Origin: Centroberyx gerrardi
Lineage: Eukaryota; Chordata; Actinopteri; Beryciformes; Berycidae
Assembly: GCF_048128805.1 (NCBI RefSeq)
Contig: NC_136012.1
Span: 11,655,725 to 11,719,724 of the forward strand
DNA length: 64,000 nt
Reading direction: 5' to 3'
Shown piece after piece: positions 26,034 through 36,917 of this stretch. The number at the start of each line of letters is the position of its first letter. Positions within the stretch are counted from its first letter, which is position 1. The translations under genes and the position numbers were made by a program. The notes under the pieces are model-generated. The model searched no databases, was not told where the DNA came from, and saw only the letters and a program-made list of their open reading frames with translations.

Positions 26034-27652
26034 CCTGCCCGGTTTCTCTCGGGTCATGCAAAGTTCAGCAGTGAGTGGAATGTGGAGCTCTTGGCACTCA
26101 CTGCCAATGCACATGTGCACAGAGTATACTGGAGTCTAAATGACCTTAAGATGAAACTATTTCATAGGAGAAACACTTCGGAAACAAAGACTTGTCTTTT
26201 TTGGAACAACTATTCTCGCCAATTCCTCTCGCCAAACGCTGTAGTGAAATGTCTGTTATTAGTTCTAACAGATACAGTGGTGACAGCAGATGAATACTGC
26301 AGTGGCATTCTCATCATATCACATAGGAGTCAGTGATCTTTCATCCAACTGTAAGTGTAAATCTTTGGACCCAAGTATTTGTCCAGGGAATGAAAAAGAG
26401 GAAGTTATAGGTGTAGCTTCTATTTATTTTCAAGCCTGGCTCCTGTTGAATGTTTGCATAAAATACTAAGGGAATCGTGGCTAAGTGGACAATAACTTGA
26501 GGCACATGCTCATATCAGTAGCCAAAACAGTTCATTTTGATGTTTAATATCTAGGACTGCTGACATCATCCCGCCTGTGTTGACACATTTCCGCAATTTA
26601 TGACACCAGGTGGGAGATATCAGAGCCAGCTAAAAAATCCCACATCCTACTGTGAATGCAGCATTAGAGTAATTCCTCAGACAAACTCTAGATACAAATG
26701 ATAGATGTGGCAATATGTACAGTAGCAGACAGTGTAATAAGACCGTCAAGATGTTCTGTTGCTCTTTACCTGGACTCCTCTGTCCGGCCTCCAGCAGCAG
26801 AGAGAGGTAGGGGAGGGGGGAGCCCAAAACACAGACGCACAGCTCTGAGTACTTCACACCTGCATGGAGGACCAATCATCCATAAGAACCAAGTTATAGT
26901 TGAAGAATATTTTCTGCGCTATTGAATATCGAATATAGAAATTTGGCGCAATTCATAAGCAATAAAATAAAATACCACAGCAAAAAAAAAAGAAAAATGT
27001 TCCCTCCCTCCCGGCGAACAGTGATAATATCATATATCGCCATATTTTGGCAGGACAGCATCGGATATTACATTTTGGATATCGCCCAAGCCAAGTCAGT
27101 AGTGTAATAGCAGCAGGGGAGGTGGATATTCTGGGATCCCTCCATCCATATATGATAAGTGGCTGATACTGATACTGTGTGTACATGATGGCATGGTAGA
27201 TGCAAGGTGGGGCTTTACTATGTGATCTAGACGCAGGTATCTTCTATTCTGCAGTCCAGCGGGAGGCTCGTACCCTGCGGCAGGTCCTGTGTTTCAGGCA
27301 GGCTGAGCTCCCTCAGAGCCTGCTGCAGAGTCCGGTTCAGTCCCTCCTCTGGGCTGCAGGAGCCCGACTTCACGTCCCCGCTCCCAACGCACTCCCACTG
27401 AGAGGAGGGCAGGGTGGGGCGAGGAACAACCATGCTGGGGAAGGAGCTGATGGAGAGCTGCAGTGTGTGTGTGTGTGTGTGTGTGTGGAGAAAGAGGAGT
27501 GCAATGGAAAAAGTGCAGGGTCAAAGTGGTCAAAAAGATACTAATACAGTCAAATCACAACACTGTCAGCTGCTCGTCTGTTTTGGAAATATATATAACT
27601 CTCACACTGACAGTGTAGACACATTGCAAAAGTAACATGCGCACACATGCAT

Positions 27653-27696
<44 letters not shown>

Positions 27697-28738
27697 CATT
27701 TGTCTCTGGCATCCATGGTCAGACGACACCAGCTGCACTCATTCAACCGCAGCGGTTAATTTTTCAGTTGGAATTCAGCCGAACTGGCAGCAAACCCCTT
27801 AAAGATAATATCCTGAAGACTAAAATGTATATATGTCAGTGTTTTCCCTATTGATATGTCATTATTAACAATGCATCTCCTTTCATAATAACTTCTTTGC
27901 TATTGTTTCCTTATCACCACTATTTTTTTGTATTGTTTTTAGAAGGTCTTTTTTCCCCTCATGTGTATCTTCAGTGAAAAAAGCTGCACAAATGAAGCCG
28001 CAGGGCCGAAACTCTGAACAGTATTTGAGGTCCAACAAAATAATTTGAATTCAAAGTAGCATAAGGCATAAAATCTATTAATAGCCTTTGGAATAGGCTC
28101 TGGCCCTTGGTCATGCCCTTCTAGCTCACTCAAGATGTACTCACACTATGACCTCTGTAAATAACACTCAGGGCTAATTTTATGTCTAGCCGACCCTTAG
28201 ACTTTCTGCACATGTAGACTAATACAACATGCATATATACTGTAACTATTATGTGTGTGACATTGCAACTTTTCTGTTATGCTCCAATTAAGCTTGCACA
28301 TTCAAGGATAGGATTGGTGCAAAAGCATTGGAATCTAGACACAAACTCCACTATCAAACAAGAGTGCTGACTTATGCTCAGAGCCATATTGGCTGAAAAA
28401 AATGATATACAGTTATTTAGAAAATTAGGAAAACTTTGTTCACAGCATGGACTCAATTTACTCACTGAATATTCAACTTTGTAGTGTAGAGTTAACTAAT
28501 CAGCAGGCAATTCAGCATGCATGCAAAAGAAAGACTAATAAAATTATGAAAAAAGTCCAGCATGCAATCCCATTTGTGTTCAAATGAAACAGAACTGCAC
28601 ACCATAACATGAGATAAATACATAAACACATTTTGCATTTAAACTTCACAGTCAACCTGCCAATATCTTCAAAAATACAGCTAAAAAAAACAATATATTT
28701 AATTTAAACCCAATGCAAACTCCCCGTGAGCTCACCAT
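21057..28738 (-). CDS. carns1: Carnosine synthase 1 (ATP-grasp ligase)
   Basis: Joins beta-alanine (or GABA) to L-histidine with ATP, making carnosine or homocarnosine; cytosolic. Exons: 28736-28738 (ATG only), 27274-27457, 26770-26859, 25525-25973, 24714-24899, 24289-24360, 23218-23449, 22704-22978, 21057-22601. Phases agree throughout, giving 1011 aa against roughly 830-950 in mammals. GKTVLVVGAGAYSKKFVWEA (residues about 471-490) is the nucleotide-fold segment shared with mammalian CARNS1. The ATP-grasp core has PAVMKLEYGAGAVGV (Lys about 730), GGTEHDVDLLLF, AFVSDNGPTR, and metal-site residues in LIEINARMGGFYLRDW (Glu 867, Asn 869, Arg 871). The C-terminus YFLSHFI matches the family. The start is formed at an exon end, so ATG joins directly to CTCTCC; an alternative ATG is at 27431-27433. 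Residues about 602-692 are a Ser/Pro-rich insertion next to a possible cryptic acceptor. Confidence 0.92.
25011..25498 (-). mobile_element. Miniature DNA element (copy 2) in carns1 intron
   Basis: Plus-strand ends are GGTAAAAGTAACTAATTACA and TACTTAAGTAAGACATTCTA..AGTACTGAT; the ACTTAAGTA and TTACTTTTA words recur throughout. On the minus strand it shares long runs with 16951-17192. It lies between coding exons 24714-24899 and 25525-25973, its right end only about 25 bases from the donor of exon 25525-25973. No transposase. Teleost hAT-like origin is likely but not proven. Confidence 0.6.
25989..26031 (+). repeat. G-run plus (AG)n forming a carns1 acceptor tract
   Basis: On the minus strand this is (CT)n followed by a C run and CTCCAG, directly in front of carns1 exon 25525-25973. 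The microsatellite therefore supplies the polypyrimidine tract of that acceptor. Confidence 0.75.
27462..27485 (+). repeat. (TG)n microsatellite at carns1 exon 2 acceptor
   Basis: Minus-strand (CA)n leads into CTGCAG, the acceptor of exon 27274-27457. Confidence 0.75.
27650..27693 (+). repeat. (CA)n microsatellite
   Basis: About 21 CA units in carns1 intron 1. Confidence 0.9.
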
Positions 28739-28739
28739 A

Positions 28740-30119
28740 GTGACTGCAGAGCAGAGGCAGCACACTGGAAATGACAGCAAGATGTGGAAGGTTTGAAGTA
28801 CAGAGAGAGAGAGGACAGAGAGAGAGAGGTGTGTGTGTGTGTGTGTGTGGGGGGTGTTACTTAGAGGTGAGGAGGGGATCACAGAGAGTAAAAGAAACAT
28901 TAATAATTAGAAAGATGTCGAGTGATAGATGAGCGTTTCACCAAGTTTCATTGTTTATTCTCATTTTTGATCCACCACAGAAATAATTCTCATTTTAAAA
29001 TACACCTTTTTTTCAATTTCTTGACTTGAAATACAGAATCGGGGTTAATAATGATGTCCTGCATGCTGAGAGTGATGAAATATTTTGGACAGTATATTTT
29101 GGTTTTGAAAACTCAAACGATGAGGAAATAGCCTCACAATATCTCAATATTAAAAACATAAAAAAAAGATTCAAAAAGCCATTGGTGCTTTTATTTGTTA
29201 CATTGTGACAATGCTTCACTATAGCGGTTATCATTAATGAAAAATGGAAAATCCCATCAGTTCATGTATACACAGGACATTTATTATTGGGGTATAAATA
29301 TGCATCCAAACACCTTATCTAAATATGACCTTAGCTGGGATATGAGCATGTGCAATACTAACCCTAAATGTGCTTACTGTCTGGAGGCAATTGTCAGATT
29401 TAAAAATACATTCTGCTGATTCACTCAACTGCTCATATTTACATCTGTATTCTGATTTAGTGAACAGACGACTGTACAAACTGTTTACCGTTGTCATTAT
29501 CACATTCTTAGGCAATTAGCCTCTACAAACTGAAGGAAGATCAAGTGAATAAAGTCAATTGTTTGTAGTGAAGCTGTTATTTATTTATTAATTTCAATTC
29601 ATTTATTTATTCATTAATTCATTTCATATGATTACACACAGTCATTAATGGCCTGGTATTATTGGCAGGTAAGTACATTATACTTGAAAAAGCCTTCATT
29701 GGGGAGTATTAATATATACATCTCCACATAATTTACACCCTTGTATAACTCAGATGTGTTATGGTGGGACATTATGCAGAAGTATGAAACATATCAGACC
29801 TATTGTGAATATAAATACAATTTCATGTCAAGGTTTGTGGATGTGTGTGTGACCAGGATTAGTCATAGTCTCAGGTATAAAAATATATATTTTTTTCATC
29901 TTCAGAGATATTAAAATAGCCTAGTTAACAACATCGGTGACTATAAGCACATATCATGAATTAGATGATATTTAACTGATTCATTCATATTAAATAAACA
30001 ACAATGGTGTGCGTATTGTACAGATTTACTTTGTTAAAATGTAAACAAGTAGTCCTGCATCCTCTTCGATTGGTGACATACCCCACAGATCTGAATCTGA
30101 TGCCTTTCTTTCTGTAGAT
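28740..30119. other. carns1 upstream and tmco6 3' region
   Basis: The carns1 5'UTR starts just above 28738; a GT microsatellite lies at 28829-28848. The rest is AT-rich (29.0-30.0 kb), with an ATTTATT-rich stretch at 29578-29625. No exon or domain was recognised. TTTATT words there could serve as a minus-strand polyadenylation signal for tmco6. Confidence 0.4.
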
Positions 30120-32975
30120 TCACTGAGACGGGACGTTGTCCACCTGTCAGGCAAGATGACAGATGATTATCAGTCATTTTTGAATTCTGAATTGGTACAA
30201 ATCCAACAAAAGTCTTTACCATGCGGTGGGAGAGTAGCTGGTGCTCCAGGAGATGTGTCGCTCTTAGCCTCATCTCTCCTTCACTGTTATACTGGATGGC
30301 CTCTAACAGTGACAGCCCACTGTGTCTCGCAAACTCCTCCGCCACCTGAGGTAAGGACAAAGGGCATCTCATCGTCCAATACACACACAATGCTGGGAAG
30401 AACTGTTACAAATAGATCAGCAAATCTTTATCACAGCTTGCAGTATTGTTATCATAGCACAGTTTCCCAGCAGCCATCTTGAATGTGGAAAGATATATGA
30501 CACTAATTCATACAGCCTTGCTTACCTGTGGACCACTAGCTACCAGCAGGAACAGCACCTCCAGACTCAGGGTCACCATTTCTTGGTCGGCCATTTTGAG
30601 CGTGGCGCAGAGTGCAGGCAGCAATCCGGCCTGGGCCAGCTGGACACAGTAGTCCTTTTTCTTATGAGCAATATTTCCCAGAACCCTTAGGATCTGGACA
30701 CAACAAGAAGGTAGTGACCAGAGAGATGACAGTGTAGCATTGTGGGGGATGAAAACAAATCCCCTAACAGTTTAAGTGCATTAAGTTGGATTCATCCAAA
30801 GCTAGAAAAAACAATGTCCATCACTTAACGCTACCACATTCTAAAACTTGATCTTATCAGTTTAGCTTGCACTGACCATCGTATTGATGCCTTGAGAGAA
30901 AGGTAGAAGCTGGATCAGACCAGGAACCAAGTTGAGAGCCAGCAGAGCTGAGCAGAGCGCACTGGAGTCAGCTGGGACGGAGAGATGGGAAATGCATTGG
31001 GAACAAAAACACAGAGAAACATGAAACAGTGTTTCATGCTGTATTGTTCCCCAATCACAACTGTACATCCCATTAACAATACACAAACAAATCCTCAATA
31101 AAAGCAGCGTTCCTCAGGTCATAACACAGGAGGAAGACTTTGAACTGTCTCTGAAGTGTTCATTCAACAGTGAAATGAATAGAACTTCGGTACCAAGACT
31201 TACTCAAAAGTGGTTACATCTCTGACATAATAAATATTATATCTCTCTGATGTAATAATTAATCATGGAAAGCAAAGTGGAAAGCAAAGTGGTTCTGCCA
31301 GTCTCCAAACACTGCTTCCCTGCGATGAGCCCTCTTTACTTATTTATTTGAATATCATGTTTTTGTTCATATTGGGTTTTGGAGATGGAATTGTTGCAAT
31401 AAAGGTGAGTAAAAAAAGGCCACAGGATCCTCTGGGAGTGGTGATGCCATTTTTCCAGAGAGCTGATTGGTGAGGAGGCAGGCTTTTAATACGTTTGGAT
31501 CCAACAGCCTGAACTGAACCTGCTCCGGAGTAGGTTAGGTGTGCAGCCGAAGTTATTATGGTGATCAACCTGCTATAAACAGAGGCACCACTGTGAGACT
31601 GAAAAGCCAGGGTTGATCCAAGGTTAGCTCACTAACCCACTAAACTCTTTGTGAGACACGCCTGTTGCTCAAAATAGCATCCAGACTAAATTCCAAAACT
31701 GTCTGGGTGACAACTCAACAATGACAAGGAGTATGACAGTTGTGTGTGTCCTACCTTAATCATGTCTAACCCCAACCTGTCTCTGACCCCAAAGTTCACT
31801 CACACATCCCTCATTACTTAACATGAAACCCTATTTTGGAAATCCCATTCCAAATTTACACAACTTAAAGACTGAAACCAGTGCAGAGGTTTGTGTTTGG
31901 GACTCAACAGTCTGGTCTAACCTGTGAGGTTGTTGAGGACCCAGGCGCTCTCTCTGGCCAGGGCCGGCTGGGTCTGGAGGAAAGCCTGAAGAAGGGCACA
32001 CAGAGCAGCCAACAGACGAACGTCACCCACTTGACTGCTCAGATCCTCCATCGGGCCGGAGGATAGGAGGTTTCCCATGCAGCGCAGCAGGGGCCAGACC
32101 AGCTAGAGAGGGAGAAAGGGTCAAAAATCTGTTTGAGCAGTTCTATGTACCAACACTTTAAAACATGTCAGTGAAGTACATTAGTAATCTCAATATACTA
32201 GCTACTGGCTAAGAGTTGTTCTCATACATCATTTTGTTACTTGCATTACTCTTAGATAAGTAGGAGAGCGTGTAAAAGAGGGGATAACACTATTGTACAA
32301 GCCAAACAAATATACAAATTTGATCCAACAATTTCCTTACCAGCTCCATTCCTTCCTCCTTGTTTCCTTTAGCCACAGCACCACCTAGTGACACTAAGAG
32401 GGTGCTGCACTGTGACAGGGCCCCATGAGCCAGCAGCACTCTGTTATCCACGTTGCTTTGGTTCAAGATACGTTGGAGCAAAATTATTATAAAATGACCT
32501 GCTGTATTATGACAAAATAACACAATTCGAGCAGCACTCATGCAGTGTAGAGCATATTAATAACATCCAGTCTTTGACACTCGTTGAGAATAAGCTAGAG
32601 CTCTCACCTGCATGTGAGGTAGTGCAGACACCAGGCACACTCAATGGCAGGAGCCAGGCCAAACTGGGGGTCAGGGGTCAGTACAGATAACAAGTGTGGA
32701 GGTAAGCCAGAGGCCAGGACCATCCTACAGACAGAGAGAGAGACAATCACTCAACTGACGACTGTGTTTTACTAGAGCAGTACCTAGAACAAGCTGTGAT
32801 CTGAACATTTTCTGACATTTTCTGAGTCCAGCTGTGTGGAGAAAGTAGAGATGTTCTAGCTACGGGCGTTTCAGTGCTTACGGGATTATTTTCTCTGCTG
32901 CATCTTTGGTCTGGAGAAGTTGGGAGAGGGTGAAGCCCACAGCTTCCACCACCGCTAGATTATGTTTCTGGTTCT

Positions 32976-33069
<94 letters not shown>

Positions 33070-35534
33070 ATCAAAACAGAGACATTGAGAGTCATCCAAA
33101 TGAAAAGCTGCTATGTGTAACATTTTAACATCAATAAATCATTACCACATTCATTTTGAGACATTAGTATAAGTACCATAAACAAGTGAGACCATTGCTG
33201 AGAACTACACTCCATTTTACACTGTGTGACACTGGGTTGGATTTCACAGCTGGATTGCTTTATGGCACAAATATAGAAGACAGTTAGAGGACTGCTGTTC
33301 TTCCAACACAAACGGAGCTATCAAGCTTTCAAAGTTTCTTGCAACGGCACATGGTGGAACGAGTGAAAAGATGGAAAAATTACTTCATCAATTATCATCT
33401 CTTATCCCTCTTCTGGCTCTTCAAAACAAATGCATGCAGAGCAACACAAAGGAGAGGGGGGGGGGCAAGCAGCAACATCTTCTTTGCAACAGGAATCAAC
33501 GGGGTTTGTGGGAAATATGGTCTTAATTTTGATAACACTACACTAACAATACCGCTGGTATCTTGACCATGGTCTCATTTGTTTACAGTATACAAAAGCT
33601 ATCACAATTAATTTGACATTATGTTTTAAAATGTTACTACACATGTCACATTTAAGGCAGCGATACAGCAAGGATATTGGTGTGTGTGTGTGTGACAAGT
33701 CTATTAAAGTTGGAGTATTGTTACAATGTTACAGACCAATGTAACTTGTTAGCTTACCTCTATGCAGTTTGCCAGAGCCGGTATGATTCCCTGGGCCAGG
33801 AGTTTCTCTCTTACAACATCACTGTCTGGACACAAATTACCCAGTGTGTAGAGACACAGCTCCTGTGTATGTACGTACACACACACACACACAGATATTT
33901 AGTCAATAATAACAATATCCAGCATAATTCTATGATCATGACATCGTGCCTGGTGCATGTGGGTACTGACGGTGAACTTGGTGCTCTGGCCAGACAGGTA
34001 GGTGAGCAGGTAAGGGGTGGCAGGCAGACAGGCTGGAGCCATGCTGGGGTGGTGAGAGTGAGACAGCTCATGAAGACACCGAACAGCCTGCAGACGGCAC
34101 TGAGCGTTAGAGCCGCTGAGGAGGCCCACCAGGAGATGCATGCTGTTCTCCTGCCTAGAGGGGAGACAGAGGCACAGACATGACACATAAGAAGCAGACA
34201 CATATAAAAGCCAGGGAACATCATTTGAGCACTTTCGACTCGTTTGATGAGATGAGAAATATTTTGGATAGAGCAATGACGCTTTATGTAGATGAACAAA
34301 ATATTGGATAGTGTTTATACTTTACGAAGGTGAGCTGTGCGGACGGGTTGCGAAGAGCTTTGCTCAAAGCTGTCAGGTGAGCCTCCCTCTCCGGCCCACT
34401 GCGCTGCACTTTGCGGAACAAATCCACCACCTAGTAAGGAAATGAGCAACACAAAATCAGATGGTGCAATCTTTCTCATGCAGCTGCCACCACAGTTTCG
34501 ATCTCAAACCCACCTGGTCTGCTGAACTGGTGTCCATGGGATTGTGAGGCTGCTCCTCATCATCACTCAGCAGGAGTCTCTTGCTCACCAGCTGTCTGTC
34601 TCTCCGGGCCTGCCTCAGTACTACAGCACAACACAAACAAGAGTCACACCACCTTCTGCTCCAGCCAGCCCACTTTACTCCACTTGGCTGGTCGAAGTGT
34701 AAAGATGGTGGTGGGGTGGATGTCAATCTTGTTACACTGGATAGCTCAGTCGATATTAAGCAATATCACACAAGAGGGAGGGCTGATATACAGTAACAGC
34801 ACAACCTCCAGTGTGATATTGCTTTCAGTTCTATACACAAAGCCATTTATCAAGTAATAGTAATAATTGAGACAACAGATTATGATTTTTGTCTTTTTTT
34901 CGTCTTCGCCAACAAAAACAGTTCCTTCAGGATTCCACTCATAGAGATAAAACAGTTAAAACGGTTTGTATCTCTATGATTCCACTACCAAGTGTTGCCG
35001 AGCAACACTAACTATTAGAACACCTGTAAAACGGAGTGATACATATAGTAAACTATACATAACTAACTGTACTAACAAAACTTGAAGCTGCTCTGTTGTC
35101 AATTAATTAGACACTGATTTTGTGCACTTCACAGTACATTACAGCTTTTACAACCAAGAGTTGTATAGGCTAACTTAGTATCTTGGTGCTAGCACTATGC
35201 GCCAAGTCGGTCTCCCGTTCATTGTCAGTGGGACGACTCCGGCATCTTATTCGCATCTCAGATCAAAGAAGACCTAACGTTAGCTTAATTCTATCTTTGG
35301 CAGAGACTTTCATGTTCCCAAACCTAGACGATCGTAGCAATCATTGACATAATGTTAGCTTGTTAAATAACATTTAAAACAAACAAATGAACGTTACATT
35401 TTAGGTCGAAGGGGTTATAAGCTAGTCTAAACCACTGATTTACCTTTCTCTTGCTCTCGCCTCTTTAACTTCAACTCTTCCAAGCTGCTGCCCGGTCGAC
35501 CAGCTTTGTGGCGAACTGTGTTTAACCTCCACAT
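30120..35534 (-). CDS. tmco6: Transmembrane and coiled-coil domain protein 6, armadillo type
   Basis: TMCO6 is an importin-alpha-like protein of poorly known role. Exons: 35444-35534 (ATG 35532-35534), 34514-34620, 34326-34430, 33971-34150, 33758-33862, 32882-32973, 32608-32724, 32341-32455, 31922-32102, 30877-30971, 30526-30693, 30220-30345, 30120-30143 (stop TGA). Product 501 aa; human TMCO6 is about 490 aa. It starts MWRLNTVRHKAGRPG and has a basic, importin-beta-binding-like helix (LKLKRREQEK, ARRDRQLVSKRLLL, residues about 20-50). Armadillo-like helices follow: AVRCLHELSH, ELCLYTLGNL, VVEAVGFTLSQLL, IECAWCLHYLTC, ESAWVLNNLT, ILRVLGNIAHKK. These match TMCO6 in order and spacing. Two donors are GTCAGT (after 33971 and 30877), weaker than the rest. 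The acceptor of exon 32882-32973 directly follows a very long TG tract. The promoter shows no clear motif. Confidence 0.9.
31450..31665. repeat. Candidate dispersed repeat with near-palindrome in tmco6 intron
   Basis: AACCTGCTCCGGAGTAGGTT at 31516-31535 is a near-perfect palindrome (one mismatched pair). The surrounding TGTGCAGCCGAAGTTATTAT and GGTTGATCCAAGGTTAGCTC look like a known type of fish interspersed repeat. Ends not defined. Confidence 0.35.
32977..33063 (+). repeat. Long (CA)n microsatellite at a tmco6 acceptor
   Basis: About 43 uninterrupted CA units, the longest in the window. On the minus strand the (TG)n runs straight into TCCAG, the acceptor of tmco6 exon 32882-32973. Confidence 0.95.
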
Positions 35535-36917
35535 TTTGTTTTGGGATTAATAAAATGCAATTTAGCTACTTAACATTTGTTGGTGTGTATTCATAGTGCA
35601 GTTTAGCTAGTACACCCTGCGTTACCAAGCACAACCAAGGTTTTGAGCACTTGTTGACATGTTGAATTCCTTCTTTGGTTCCTGGTAGCTGTCTCCACCT
35701 AGTAACGTTACTGCAGCGACACCTAGCGAACGGATGTGACGACACACTCAACTAATCTGGCCATCACCTCTGCTCTTATCCAGTTAAATTCTAATACGTC
35801 CATGGTTACATTGTGGAAAGACTGTGAGGAGTTTATTTTGTGTAAAACTAATTACCACATTAAGATTGACTCTAAAGGTGTTACTACTTGCTCTGAGTAC
35901 GAAGATATATCACTGGTAATGGTTTTATTGGGGAAATATCACATACACAAGTTAAATTCTTCCAAACTATTCCATGCTTTAATGTGCTCATGTTCGACTA
36001 TAAGTCCTTAACTGAATCTTTGAAATGTATTGAACATAAAAAATGTCTGTCTATAGTTAAGCTACATGAAGAACATAATTTCAATACTGTCAGGAAAGAA
36101 ATATGTTCTTTATAATTGTTTCCAAACCCATGTACTGAATGTCTGATTGTATTATGTTGTTGGCTAATAATAATAATAATAAAAAACAACCTCTGCACAA
36201 GTCCACAATAAAGACATCAGCTAAACACAGATAATTTTTTAATAAAACTATGGAATTAAATTTCCATTAAAAGTATAATGTACAATGCATATATGAAATT
36301 TTCTATAAAACATAAAAAAATTGACTTACAAAACATGCTCATAGATAGATATTCCAGCCAATACGGAAAAATGGTAAAGATTTCAATCTATTTTTTGAAT
36401 AAATATGAATCTGGTCAAAAAATATATTGAAAATATTTTTGATATAGAGTATATTCCTTGTTTGTAAAAGATCCTTTTTGTGCTTAATACTTGTATGTCC
36501 CAGTAAAATGAGCTGGATTAGTGGGCCTGTAAGATCGAGGACGAATTAAGATTTAGGGTTTAGGGTTATCATAGGAGATACAGAATCCCTGAGATTGAAA
36601 GAGAATGTGGTAAAAACAAAAAAGTGACATTTCTCCATTCAATCAATACCTGGGTCTCATTTTAAAAAAAAACCCATCACAATTTCATGAAACAACCAGT
36701 TATAATCACTCTTACAAATCCATGCCATGAAAATGGCAATTACCATACAAAACATATAGAAACAACAGACAGCTGCGGCACAGTATGCCACATTCAATGG
36801 GGGAAAACACATTAAACAAATAAAAATAAAAAAAATGTACCAAACTAAAGAAAAATGTCTTTCTTTACAGTATTGAATGATGGCTCATTCTGACCATAAT
36901 GATGAGGAAACACATCT
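35535..36917. other. tmco6 promoter side and tcof1 3'UTR
   Basis: The tmco6 5'UTR lies just above 35534. Most of 36.2-36.9 kb is AT-rich and probably the tcof1 3'UTR (minus strand). No further gene seen; a clear minus-strand AATAAA was not found. Confidence 0.4.

Noticed and set aside
32977-33063. Tandem array as CRISPR-like or satellite
   Set aside because: A plain dinucleotide repeat in an intron of a vertebrate gene.
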